A stretch of 64,000 bases of DNA from Sphingobium indicum BiD32 (GTDB lineage Bacteria; Pseudomonadota; Alphaproteobacteria; Sphingomonadales; Sphingomonadaceae): the NCBI RefSeq assembly GCF_000382885.1, contig NZ_CAVK010000013.1:17864-81863 (forward strand), read 5' to 3'. How positions within the stretch are numbered: position 1 is the first letter of the stretch; every line of letters starts with the position of its first letter. Under the pieces are notes generated by a model that was given only the letters and a program-made list of their open reading frames with translations, was not told the DNA's origin and searched no databases. The position numbers were made by a program, and so were the translations under genes. Shown piece after piece: positions 31,784-41,400 of this stretch.

Positions 31784-34700
31784 ATGCATTCCATCGCATC
31801 CGTCCGGTCGTCGAGCGGCGCAGCCGACTATTTCGCGAGCGACAACTACTATACGCCTGAGGAAAACGCGGAAGCTGGGGTCTGGGGCGGAGAGGGTGCG
31901 CGCGCACTCGGACTTGAGGGTCAGGTCGAGCGGGATCAGTTCGAGAGCATCCTCAATGGGCGCCTGCCCGATGGTGAGACGGTTGGACAGGTCGAAGGGC
32001 GACGCCTGGGTCTCGATCTCACCTTTTCGATGCCCAAGTCCGCTTCGATCCTGGCACTTGTCAGCGGTGACCGACGGATCCTCGATGCGCATCTTGCTGC
32101 CGTCAAATCGACCATGTCGCAGCTTGTCGAGAAGCAATTCGCCGAGAGCCGCAACTACGAGCGCAGCCGCAGCGGCGAACCCCAGAAGACCGGCAATCTC
32201 GTCTATGCCCTGTTCGCCCATGATACGAGCCGCGCGCTCGATCCGCAGGGGCACATCCATGCTGTGGTCGCCAACCTGACCCGCGATCCCAAAGGGACGT
32301 GGAAGGCGCTGTGGAACGGCGAGATCTGGAAGAACAACACCACTATCGGACAGTTCTACCATGCTGCTTTCCGTGCCCAATTGCAGAAGCTTGGCTACGA
32401 GACTGAAGCTGCCGGCAAGCACGGCTCGTTCGAGATCAAAGGCGTCCCCGCTGAAGTCATCAAGGCATTCTCGACCCGGGCCAACGAAATCGAGGCCAAG
32501 ATTGCCGAAACCGGCGCCACCAGCCTTGCGACCAAGAAGCAGATAACGCTCTATACCCGCGATCCGAAACTAGCGCCCGAAGATCGCGGCGCGTTAGTCG
32601 AAGGCTGGCAGCAGCGCGCCGCCGCCCTTGCGTTCGATGGCAAGGATCTGGTGGCCGAAGCCAAGGCACGGGCTGAGGTACAGGCCCGGCCCACGTTCCG
32701 CGAAACAGCCACAGCCGCATTCGGCGAGATTGCCACCCGCATCAACGCGGCGCTGCGCACCCCAAGCCCGCTCGCGGTGAGCGGGGCGGCAGCCCTTTTC
32801 ATGCCTGCCGAAACGATCAAGGCCCAGCACGCCACCGCATCGGCCATCCGTCACCTTTCCGAGCGCGAAGCCGCTTTCTCGCCGCAGGCGATCCTGGCGA
32901 GCGCGCTCGGGTTCCAGATCAAGGGACTCGAAGGGGGCGCAGTGATTCAGCGGATCGGCGAACTCATGCGCGATGGCCACCTGATCCCCGGCAAATCGGA
33001 CCGGCTCGACGGTCACTTCGACCTCGTGACCACGCCGGCCGCATTGGCGATGGAACAGAAGATCCTCGACACGATCGACCGGGGGCACGGCGAGGGCCGG
33101 GTTTTCATGCCGCCCGAGACGGCGATGGCCCGGCTGCAGGAGGCTGCGCGCGAACTTGGGCAGACCCGCGCCGGGGTCGATAGCTGGCAGCTCAACGAAG
33201 GCCAGTTGGCCGCGGGCGTAGCTATCCTCTCCGGAGGCGACCGCTTCCTCAACATCCAGGGCGTCGCGGGTGCGGGCAAATCCACCCTGCTCGGAGCGCT
33301 CGACAAGGTGCTGGGTGACGAAGGCGTCAAGCTCGTCGGCCTTGCCTTTCAGAACAAGATGGTTGCCGACCTGCGCGGCAGGGGCGGCCAGGGCATGTCG
33401 GCCGACCAGATGCGTGAGGCGGGAATCGAGGCTTACACGATCGCCAGGTTCCTCAGCACCTATGCATCGGCTGCTGCAGCCGGTTCGGGCGAACGGTTCG
33501 AGGCGGCCAAGACGGCTTTAGCCAATACCGTCATCATCACTGACGAGAGCTCCATGGTCTCCTCGCGTGATATGCTACGCCTGACCACGCTCGCCGAACA
33601 ACTCGGCGTCGCCAAGGCGCCGTTCATGGGCGACCGCCAGCAGTTGTCGGCGATCGAGCAAGGCAAGATGTTCGCGGTCTCGCAGGCTTCAGGCCAGGCG
33701 ACTGTGCGGATGGACGAGAACATCCGGCAGAAGAACTCCCCGCTGCTTCTCGCTGTCGCCGGGCTCTCGAACGAGGGCCATGCCGGCCTCGCGCTCGAAC
33801 TCCTCGCCGCGCACGAACGCGTGATCGAGGCCGGCCCCGACCACGTCGCCCGCGCCGCCGAGCTGTGGCTGTCGCTAAGCCCTGAGAAGCGCGAGGTGAC
33901 CGCGATCTTTACCGCCGGGCGCGACGACCGCGCCGAGATCAACGCACGGGTGCAGGCGGGGCTCCTGAAGGAGGGCACGCTCACTGGTGCCGGCGTTGCG
34001 CTTACGACGCTGCAAAGCGCGAACGCGACGCGCGAAGAACTGCGTTTCGCCTCGACCTACCGGGTCGGCCAGGTGCTCGAGGCGCGGATGGATGTGCGCG
34101 AGATTGGCCTCAGGCGCGGCGAGTATCAGGTCAGTGAAGTGCGCAAGGACGGCAAGGTCGTGCTCGAGCGCGATGGCAAGCGAAAGGCCATCGATCCGGG
34201 CCGCATCAACCCCGACCACCGCTTCGACCGGCTCGGGCTCTACGAGCAGAGGCAGATCAGGATCCACGACGGCGAGACGGTGTTCTGGCGCGACAAGGAC
34301 GCAGGCCGAGACATTGCCAAATCGACCTATGCCACGGTGCTCGAGGCTCGCGCCGAAGGAATCCGTGTCGAGCTGGCCGACAAGCGGCAACTGGTCCTCG
34401 CGCCCGGCGACCCGATGCTGCGCCGCCTCGACCTCGGTTATGCGCTCAATGCCCATATGGCGCAGGGGATGACCAAGCCGGAGGCGATCGAGGTGATCTC
34501 GTCCGCGCAGCGCAATCTCGCGACCCAGCGGACCCAGAACGTCCTCAATACGCGCGCGACCGACGACATGGTGGTCGTTACCAACAACCTCGAGTCCCTC
34601 AAGCAGCAGCTTGACCGCACCCCCGGCAACAAGACGTCCGCGCTTGAAGTCACCGGCAAGGTCGAGGTCGAGCCGCGCCATTCCAATCCGATCGATAGTC

Positions 34701-34828
34701 GGCAGGTCCCCGAACTCCGCATGAGCCCGGAGCTCAAGGCCAAGCTCGATGCAGTACTGGGGCCTGCGCCCCAAACGCCGGTGCGCCAGCTCCCCGTCCC
34801 TGAAAAATCGCTGGGGCTCGACCTGTGA
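31784..34828 (+). CDS. traI: MobF relaxase-helicase TraI
   Basis: A 1014-aa TrwC/TraI-class relaxase. The N-terminal transesterase carries active-site tyrosines Y16 and Y22-Y23 (DYFASDNYYTPEE), FSMPKSASILAL, and the metal-binding histidines H146 (FAHDTSR), H157 and H159 (DPQGHIHAVVAN). The helicase half has Walker A GVAGAGKST near 493-501 and a Walker B IITDESSM near 583, with later RecD-like motifs and GYALNAHMAQGMT near 885. Size is nearer TrwC (966 aa) than F TraI (1756). It nicks oriT and unwinds the strand. All catalytic residues are present. Confidence 0.95.
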   Translation: MHSIASVRSSSGAADYFASDNYYTPEENAEAGVWGGEGARALGLEGQVERDQFESILNGRLPDGETVGQVEGRRLGLDLTFSMPKSASILALVSGDRRILDAHLAAVKSTMSQLVEKQFAESRNYERSRSGEPQKTGNLVYALFAHDTSRALDPQGHIHAVVANLTRDPKGTWKALWNGEIWKNNTTIGQFYHAAFRAQLQKLGYETEAAGKHGSFEIKGVPAEVIKAFSTRANEIEAKIAETGATSLATKKQITLYTRDPKLAPEDRGALVEGWQQRAAALAFDGKDLVAEAKARAEVQARPTFRETATAAFGEIATRINAALRTPSPLAVSGAAALFMPAETIKAQHATASAIRHLSEREAAFSPQAILASALGFQIKGLEGGAVIQRIGELMRDGHLIPGKSDRLDGHFDLVTTPAALAMEQKILDTIDRGHGEGRVFMPPETAMARLQEAARELGQTRAGVDSWQLNEGQLAAGVAILSGGDRFLNIQGVAGAGKSTLLGALDKVLGDEGVKLVGLAFQNKMVADLRGRGGQGMSADQMREAGIEAYTIARFLSTYASAAAAGSGERFEAAKTALANTVIITDESSMVSSRDMLRLTTLAEQLGVAKAPFMGDRQQLSAIEQGKMFAVSQASGQATVRMDENIRQKNSPLLLAVAGLSNEGHAGLALELLAAHERVIEAGPDHVARAAELWLSLSPEKREVTAIFTAGRDDRAEINARVQAGLLKEGTLTGAGVALTTLQSANATREELRFASTYRVGQVLEARMDVREIGLRRGEYQVSEVRKDGKVVLERDGKRKAIDPGRINPDHRFDRLGLYEQRQIRIHDGETVFWRDKDAGRDIAKSTYATVLEARAEGIRVELADKRQLVLAPGDPMLRRLDLGYALNAHMAQGMTKPEAIEVISSAQRNLATQRTQNVLNTRATDDMVVVTNNLESLKQQLDRTPGNKTSALEVTGKVEVEPRHSNPIDSRQVPELRMSPELKAKLDAVLGPAPQTPVRQLPVPEKSLGLDL

Positions 34829-35049
34829 GGGCGCGGTTCACCGTTTCGGCCGAAGCCGCAGCGCGCGTGTTCGACCGCGCGCATTCGACGCTGGTCTGGC
34901 TCGCGGTCCTCGTTGTCGTCCTGCCCGAGCCTGCCGTGCGGGGCCTGGCGATCGCGGCGATGGTCGCAGTGGCCCTGGCGGCGAGCGTCGTCGCCTGCCT
35001 TGCCAAGGGCGGCCCCCCTCACCGCCCAGCACCGCAATCTGGAGACTGA
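34825..35049 (+). CDS. Small membrane protein
   Basis: A 74-aa protein with GTG start overlapping the traI stop by 4 nt (GTGA). Two hydrophobic helices, TLVWLAVLVVVLPEP and GLAIAAMVAVALAASVVACL, account for most of it, with a short basic N-terminus and Pro-rich tail. It resembles accessory membrane proteins that follow TraI in such plasmids; no function is known. Confidence 0.65.
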   Translation: MRARFTVSAEAAARVFDRAHSTLVWLAVLVVVLPEPAVRGLAIAAMVAVALAASVVACLAKGGPPHRPAPQSGD

Positions 35050-35051
35050 TC

Positions 35052-35255
35052 ATGGCCTATGAGCATGATGAAATCGGCGACTTTGCCAGCGAGCGCGATG
35101 CGCAGGACTGGGCCGAACGCAACAACATCGATCCCACCGATCTCCACTTCCGCGACCGCGGAAAGCGGGGTGTCACCCTGAGCGTGCGCCGGTCGGCGCT
35201 CGGGGATTCTTCGAACGCCGACCTCTCGTTCGGTCGCCGAACCGGCTTTTTCTAA
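35052..35255 (+). CDS. Small conserved hypothetical protein
   Basis: A 67-aa polar protein MAYEHDEIGDFASERDAQDWAERNN ending SFGRRTGFF, 2 nt after the previous stop, with GGAGACTGATC upstream. It has an acidic N-terminal helix and basic C-terminus. The relation with TraI is only by operon position. Confidence 0.65.
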   Translation: MAYEHDEIGDFASERDAQDWAERNNIDPTDLHFRDRGKRGVTLSVRRSALGDSSNADLSFGRRTGFF

Positions 35256-35273
35256 AACCCAAGGAGCCTGAAG

Positions 35274-35618
35274 ATGAAGCGATATCTCTGCCTGATAGGA
35301 GCCATGCTCGCCGCCGCGGCCACCCCTGCCTTGGCCTCGGAAGCGCGGCCCTCAGGGCCGACTGCCCACGTTGCTGCCCAGCGAACCGCCGATCACCAGG
35401 TGATGTCCGAGCAGGTCCGGCAAGGTCTCAGCCAGCTGCGCGAGACGCTCGAGGCCCGCAAGCGCGAAGCCAAGCAACGGGCGGCGGCCGCCCAGAATGA
35501 AGCCAGCGGCCTATGCTCGGACTGCCCCGAGAAGAGCGCCGAGGCACATCACCATTCCGTCAGCGAAGAGCGCGAGGCCGACTGCCCCGAGTGCACCGAC
35601 CGCGCGATCTACGCCTGA
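35274..35618 (+). CDS. Secreted small protein with CxxC pairs
   Basis: A 114-aa protein with a signal peptide (MKRYLCLIGAMLAAAATPALA, cleavage about residue 21). The mature part is a helix with charged heptads (VRQGLSQLRETLEARKREAKQRAAAA) followed by CSDCPEKSA and DCPECTD, two CxxC pairs and histidines in between (AHHHSVS). It would reside in the periplasm. Metal or disulfide chemistry is plausible; the family is unknown. AAGGAGCC upstream supports the start. Confidence 0.7.
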   Translation: MKRYLCLIGAMLAAAATPALASEARPSGPTAHVAAQRTADHQVMSEQVRQGLSQLRETLEARKREAKQRAAAAQNEASGLCSDCPEKSAEAHHHSVSEEREADCPECTDRAIYA

Positions 35619-35819
35619 TGGGGTGCGGCGCGGTTCGGGCCACCTCCCACCGGACCGCGCCGCTTTCCCGGCTGCATTCCTTGCATTTCTACATCTGACA
35701 CCGGGAGTGCGCGTTGGCAGGAAGCTGTCGTTGGGATTTTGCCTCGTCTGCTGCTAGAGACGTCCTTGCTTGGAATCGCTTCCTGCAATGCCCCCATCAC
35801 CCGCGAACCAGTCTTGCCT

Positions 35820-36041
35820 ATGAACCGCCCTGTCCGCCTTACAGCCAACACGATCATCGGAACGCTCGAGGCCGGTCCTCGCGGGCCGATCCTTCGCGAC
35901 GCTGAAGGCGTAGCCTGGCGACTGCATTTCGGTGAAGAACCGGTGCCTGATCGCCTTGATGGAAAGGTGAATGTGCGCGGCAAGATCGTTCAGCCCGACA
36001 GGATCGATGTCGAATTCTGGACGCCGCTGGCCGGTGAGTGA
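35820..36041 (+). CDS. Small DUF5818-like protein
   Basis: A 73-aa protein MNRPVRLTANTIIGTLEAGPRGPILRD, then EGVAWRLHFGEEPVPDRLDGKVNVRGKIVQPDRIDVEFW. It has a small beta-barrel-like pattern: alternating strands with RL.GKVNVRGKIV.PDRIDV. It resembles DUF5818 proteins common in Sphingomonadales, which I state with moderate confidence. The start was set at the internal ATG as the frame upstream lacks a good signal. Confidence 0.6.
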   Translation: MNRPVRLTANTIIGTLEAGPRGPILRDAEGVAWRLHFGEEPVPDRLDGKVNVRGKIVQPDRIDVEFWTPLAGE

Positions 36042-36286
36042 TGAAATTGGGTTGGCAAAGTTTGGCCGTCCTTACCAGCTTATTGAACGCTTCAAGTTAG
36101 GCCGGGCATTACAACACTGAGGCGGCCAGATTGATTTCACGCAGTCAAACGACATCTCGATCCGGGCACCTACCTAACTCGCACCATTTCAGAGGCATTA
36201 TTCGGCAAATTTAACCTGGTGAAATATTGACAGATTCCTGCGATTGAACAATCGTTTGCGTGATAATGGGCTTCGGGGGCGCCTAG
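36042..36286. other. AT-richer intergenic region
   Basis: Fewer G/C than surrounding coding DNA. A TTGACA hexamer lies at 36227-36232 and a palindrome CGATTG-AA-CAATCG at 36241-36254, both probably for the next small gene. Nothing else seen. Confidence 0.45.
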
Positions 36287-36490
36287 ATGCGAATGCAGCG
36301 ACTGCTGATCGATCGAAGTACGCTCGACCTGATCGCTGCCGACGCCCAGGACTTCCTGAACGTGCTCACCGCATCCGGTCTTCATCAGGCTTCAGCAATG
36401 ATGCTCGGCGTGTTGGAGCAGTTGCAAGCCGATCGGGCAAACCTGCTGGACGAGCGCGGTGACGCCGCGCAACCCCCCCAGCCTACCTGA
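36287..36490 (+). CDS. Small hypothetical protein
   Basis: A 67-aa protein (MRMQRLLIDRSTLDLIAADAQDFLNVLTASG) mostly helical with MMLGVLEQLQADRANLLDE. It ends overlapping the convergent GntR-like gene by 8 nt. A TTGACA and a palindrome lie upstream. No family; it may not be expressed. Confidence 0.4.
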   Translation: MRMQRLLIDRSTLDLIAADAQDFLNVLTASGLHQASAMMLGVLEQLQADRANLLDERGDAAQPPQPT

Positions 36491-37283
36491 GATTGCCCGC
36501 CGGCACGCCGAACGGGATGACCCGGCCGTCCGCGCCGGCTTCACGCGTCCCATGCGCGTAGACCCTCCCGTCCAGTTCAAAGGTCGGCGCGAACCGGACG
36601 ATCGTCGCCACATCGGCTGCCTCCACAACCGCCAGGGCCGCAAGCGCGCCAAGCACGCTCTCGCGCGAGGAATAAATGTCTTCGCGCATCAATAGCCGCG
36701 CCATCGAGGCCGAGCGTTCGCCAATGGCAGCCGCAATCTTCTGGTGCATTCGGAAGGACTGTTCGGCATCGTCGGCCCGCTGCGACCAGGCAATCCGGCG
36801 ATGAAGCGCGTTGGGCAGCACCATGCGCGCCATATCGGGCATCAGCGTAATGCGGGACATCCGCATCACTTCAATATGGAAGCGAAGGTTCTCGAGCACC
36901 ACGCGTTCAAGCGCGTCGGGATCGCCCGGCGATGCTTCGCGGGCCTCCAATGCCAGCGCGTCCAGCAGCGATATTTCTGCGGCGGTTGCGCGTTCTGCCG
37001 CTCGGAATGCGGCGAGCCCCTCGAAATTGGCGCGCATCTCGAAGAGATCCTCGATCTCTTCACGGCCCCAGGTGCGCACCGCAAATTCGCTGCGCCCCTG
37101 ACGGGTAAGGTAGCCTTCATGGGTCAGCGCATTGAGCACTTCAGCCACTGCGGCCGGGCGGCAAGCATAGACGTCGGCCACGTCGGCCTTGGAAATCACC
37201 TGCCCGGGCAAATAGCGCGCGGACAGGACCCCGAATCTGATTTCGAGGAACATGAGTTCAGAAAGAGACTGTGCTCTGGTCAA
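36483..37283 (-). CDS. GntR/FCD family transcription regulator
   Basis: A 266-aa regulator. TTG start at 37283 with an excellent GGGAGG 4-5 nt upstream. N-terminal winged helix: FLEIRFGVLSARYLPGQVISKADVADVYACRPAAVAEVLNALTHEGYLTRQGRSEFAVRTW (about 12-72), then a helical FCD-type effector domain (IEDLFEMRANFEGLAAFRAAERATAAEI... through HQKIAAAIGERS...). FCD regulators bind small organic acids and often repress adjacent operons. It is divergent from a second FCD-like protein (37399). No metabolic gene lies next to it, so the target is unknown. Confidence 0.8.
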   Translation of the reverse strand: MTRAQSLSELMFLEIRFGVLSARYLPGQVISKADVADVYACRPAAVAEVLNALTHEGYLTRQGRSEFAVRTWGREEIEDLFEMRANFEGLAAFRAAERATAAEISLLDALALEAREASPGDPDALERVVLENLRFHIEVMRMSRITLMPDMARMVLPNALHRRIAWSQRADDAEQSFRMHQKIAAAIGERSASMARLLMREDIYSSRESVLGALAALAVVEAADVATIVRFAPTFELDGRVYAHGTREAGADGRVIPFGVPAGNLR

Positions 37284-37398
37284 CCGACCTCCCTTGTGGA
37301 CGGGTTCTTGCCCGCCGCATCATTGCAGGCAACCTAGCACAAGATCGATTTGATTTCCGAATCCGCGTGGTTCGGATTATCCGGATTGCGTCGTTAGA

Positions 37399-38100
37399 GT
37401 GCAATTTGAGGCATCGGTGGCGAAAGCAAAGTTGCCAATCCTGCGAACGATTGCCTGCCCGGCGCAGGTTGTCTTCGCTTTGCTTCGAGAGCCGCGAAAG
37501 CGGCAGCGCTATGACAATCCCGGCGAACTGCCCGGCTTTCAAGATCTTACTGAAGGCGATGCGCTGCGCTTCGCGCAAGAGCTCATCGATCTCGGCCTTG
37601 TTGGCCGCGATCACGGCCGCTTCACAATCGTCGACTGGACCATCGAGCGCATCGTCGAGCATCTGGCGCTTGCCGGATCTATCCAGGCCCTGGCTGCGGC
37701 TCAGGTGGCTGCACTGCAGGGCAAGGTCGATTTTGCTTACCTCGAAGACATCAACGCGGCGCTCAAATCCTACGAGACGCAGGCGGACAACCTGCTGCAA
37801 GGCGCCTTTCTCGATTACCAATGGCATCTCGAACTTGTCCGCCTCAGCGGCAACCGGGTGGCCCTTGCCACTTATGCCAAGGCAATCCCGCCCGCGGTCT
37901 GGATTGCAGGAGCGAACTACTTCCAGCTCGACGAGGCGCGAAGCTCGTTGATCGAGCATGACCGCCTGGTCGCCTACATGAAGGCCGGGGATACCCTGCG
38001 TGCGCGGGACGCCGTGTCGTTTCATGTTGAGGAGGCGGCGATGCAGATCCGCCGCGCAGGGGCAGCGCGGATCGAGAGTTATCCGGGCACTTCAACCTAG
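37399..38100 (+). CDS. FCD-domain-like regulator
   Basis: A 233-aa protein with GTG start. The C-terminal about 120 residues (YLEDINAALKSYETQADNLLQGAFLDYQWHLELVRLSGNRVALATYAKAIP then LIEHDRLVAYMKAGDTLRARDAVSFHVEEA) match the helical FCD ligand-binding bundle, with conserved His positions. The N-terminus (PAQVVFALLREPRKRQRYDNPGELPGFQDLTEGDALRFAQELIDLGLVGRDHGRF) is a divergent winged-helix. It is transcribed away from the 36483 regulator across a 115-nt intergenic gap, suggesting shared operators. Confidence 0.7.
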   Translation: MQFEASVAKAKLPILRTIACPAQVVFALLREPRKRQRYDNPGELPGFQDLTEGDALRFAQELIDLGLVGRDHGRFTIVDWTIERIVEHLALAGSIQALAAAQVAALQGKVDFAYLEDINAALKSYETQADNLLQGAFLDYQWHLELVRLSGNRVALATYAKAIPPAVWIAGANYFQLDEARSSLIEHDRLVAYMKAGDTLRARDAVSFHVEEAAMQIRRAGAARIESYPGTST

Positions 38101-38204
38101 GATTTCAGCGCATCGGCGCTGCGAGGGGAGAGGGTGCGGACATTACGCGGGGGCTCGACTTGTTCCTGGCACATGATTGAAAATTCAGTCCGATTGGGGT
38201 AATC

Positions 38205-38426
38205 ATGGCCGGGGCGAGGAGACCCTCGATGGACCATGATCGTTACGGACTGGATGGAATGCCGCTCTCGTGTCGCGGCGCTGACTGCGATCCCGTCACG
38301 GGTATCTCTTTCCCACGGGTCCGCGGAAAAAGTAGCACCGGAATCCCGCATCTCAGGGTAATTCTCGCAGGTCTGATGCTCGCGTTCATTGGCTTCTTCG
38401 CATGGCAGACGCACCTGCTCGGCTGA
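38205..38426 (+). CDS. Small membrane protein
   Basis: A 73-aa protein, MAGARRPSMDHDRYGLDGMPLSCRGADCD, with a single C-terminal transmembrane helix (VILAGLMLAFIGFFAWQTHLL). The N-terminal part is polar and Cys-bearing. It ends 4 nt before the convergent traG gene. Weakly supported: no strong ribosome-binding site. Confidence 0.5.
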   Translation: MAGARRPSMDHDRYGLDGMPLSCRGADCDPVTGISFPRVRGKSSTGIPHLRVILAGLMLAFIGFFAWQTHLLG

Positions 38427-38430
38427 AGGC

Positions 38431-41400
38431 TTAGGTTCGCCTCCGGGCGACATGCAGGTGATCACGTTCTGGTTTGTCGGGGAAACGCTCGAACTGGACA
38501 GCATAGCCCTCGCCCAGACGGTCTCGAACCTGCTTTGCCCAGCGCTCCCCCTGTTCATCCGAGATGTTGTTGCCTCTGAAGTCGAGCGCACGGTCGGCGT
38601 AGTGCGCGGATCCCGCCATATGCTGGGTGCTGTCGTTGCCTGAGGTGACTACCGGCGCCGGCAGACCAAGTGCGCGCGCCTCGTCCGCGACCACGCCCAG
38701 CGCAGGCACCAACCCACCATCCATACGGCTGAGCCGAGCGCCAGGTTTGACCGTCATGCCAAGATCGCGTGCATAGGCCGCCCCATCGACTGGGCCTTCG
38801 GGGATGGCGAGCAAGGTTCCTCCCTCAAGCGGTGACGGCACGAGCCTATCGGCGCGCGCAACCTGCGGTAGTGATGGCGCTTGTGGCATGCCCAGACCGG
38901 CGTTGGTGCCCAGCGAACCTGTGCCAGAAATGTCGGAGACGTCAGTCAGCTCGTTGATCCGGTGCGCCCTTAGGTCGCCCATCAGGTCATCCATGATGTA
39001 GGTGATGGCCTGGTCACGGCGGGTGAGGTCGCGATAGTCGAGCCGTGGGTTCGAGATGTCCGGCAGGTGCCATTCGGGATGATCACGCTGCAGCGTCTCG
39101 TAGCGATCCTGGATGAGGTTCGACATGTCGCTCGAAATCTGGAAGCCATGGCTTTCGGCATAACTTGCCTCGGACATCATCCGAGTGCCGATCTCTCGAT
39201 AGCGGGCGGCGGCAGCACGGCGTTCTTCCGCTTCTGCAACTCGCCAGTCATTACCTTCTGTATTGGTCCGCGAATGGCTATGATCGGAATAATCCGAGCT
39301 CTGGCTGTAGGTTCCCGACGACTGGATATCGCCGCTCGAACCGCTGACGACCACCCGATCGCTGGTCTCTTCCGACTTGTCTGTGCCGCGTGTGGTCTGA
39401 TTGGTGGCCGAACGTTCTGTGCCTGCCCGTGCGTCGTCGCCAACTTCCTTCCGGCCGAAAATCGAGCCTTGGAGGGTCGCGGATAGGCCGCTGCCAGCAA
39501 TATCCTTGCCCGGAGTGCCCAGAGTTCCGGAGCCAGTCAGGCTTGCGGACGAACCGAAGGTCCGGCTCGCAAAGTCGCCAGAAGACCTCGAATTGCCTTC
39601 CCGCAGGATCAGATCATTGTTGGTGACCTCTCGCGTCGAACTGCCCTTAGCCCCCTCAACCACCACGTTGCCACCGACATTGTGGGTGTCGGAAGCCCGC
39701 GAGCCGCTTTCGCGCCGCGCGCCAGAAACGTCGCTGGATGCAGTAACAGCGCTGCCGAACTGGCCCTTCGAACTGGTCCAGCTGGTCGATGTGCCGTTCT
39801 CGATCTTGTCTGCTTCGCTAAGGTACCACTGCCCCTGCGACCTGAGATCAGTCGCATAGCCACGGGTCATGGTCGGCTTGAACGGTAGCTGCGACATTGC
39901 GGCATTGGTATCGATGACCGAATGGCCTGAGCCATATTCGTTGAACATGCGCCCGTCCGCCTCGCGGAAACCCGCATGCCCGGCACCTGACAGGAGGTTG
40001 GGCGCCATGTTCCATTGCGACATCTGCCGGTTTTCGGCGTTGAGATTGCCGTAGCTGACATCGCCATAAGCGTAGTTGCCGGTGGTCCGCTCGAGCGCCG
40101 CGGCGTCCGAACCGGCCTGGACCGGAGCGAGCATCGAACCCAGGTTGTTCGCCACCGACATCGTCCCGCGCATGACCATCAGCGCCAGGACCGGCACCGA
40201 CATCATCAAGAACCCCGCCATGGTGGCGACGTCCTGGTTCACCGCGTCAATCCCCGCCCAGTTGGCAAGGCTTACGCTTCCCGCCGAAACCGCATTGGTC
40301 TGGCTCGCCAAGCGATCCATGATGAAAGAGTGAATGAGGACGTAGATCGGTCCCCAGGCCGAGAGATAGAAGAAGCCCGAGAAGTAGCCCTTCAATGTCG
40401 CGATGCCGCTGCGCGGGAACAGCAACAGCGGGAAGACGATCGGAAAGAGCGCGTAGAAAACGACGGTAAGGACCACGCCGAGCACTGGAATCCAGATAAG
40501 GCCCTGCTCGGCCGCGGTCGTCATGGCGTTGCGGGTCTGAGTGTCCGCGCGCTGAAGCGCGAAGGAGTCGGCGTCGGCATTGCCGAAATCAAGTTGTGCG
40601 GCTTCGAAGGCATCGACCATGCTCTTCTGCTTGAAGAACTGGTTCCGGGTCATCGCCGTGCCGGTGAGCAGCTGCGAAACGACAGGCACGTCGGCGGCAA
40701 GCTTCGCGCCAGCGGCGGCTTTGGTGAGCTTGGGATACATCGAGTGCGCGAACGGCAGCGCATAGGCGTTGATCTGTGCATCCCACTGGTTGTTGATCAA
40801 GGTCCAGGCCTGCGCACAGGTCTTGCCCTCGATATCGACCGTGCCCGCACCCGTATCGGTCAGATACTTCATGCCGCGGTTGGTCGCGGCATTGACCCCG
40901 AGTTCAGCCCAGAGATCGGGCGCTTCGCTCAGAAGCTTGAGGCTCTTGGTGCCCAGCAGAATGTCGTAATAGGCGCACTGCTTGAGGTAGCCGTCGAGAT
41001 TGGCCTTGAAGACGGGATCACGGATTTCGAAGCCGCGAACCTTGTCCCACATCCGCGCACCATAGACGAAGCCCCCGGTCGAGTAGCCCAGCGCAGCGGG
41101 CATGACGAAGACCGTCTCGGCGGTGCGGGTCAGGTAGTCGCTGATCTGGCTGGTGAACGAGGCCATTGCGGCAAGCCCGATCGGCACGTTGGCAACGGTG
41201 GCGGGCGCGAGGCCCGGATTGACGCGGTCGGTGACCTTGACTGTCACGGTCGGGACCATCAGCACGAGGTAGATCAGCGTCGACTGGACGAACCAGCGAA
41301 ACCACGCCTGCCAGTCGAGGTCCATGGCGGTGATGAGGAGCGCGTAGATCAGCCCCATCACCATGCAGACGCGGATCAGCGCCTTGAACCCACCCGATCC

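Noticed and set aside
29414..32422. 1002-codon minus-strand frame opposite traD and traI
   Set aside because: TraD and the relaxase N-terminus are unambiguous on the plus strand; the antisense frame arises from high GC3 codon bias.
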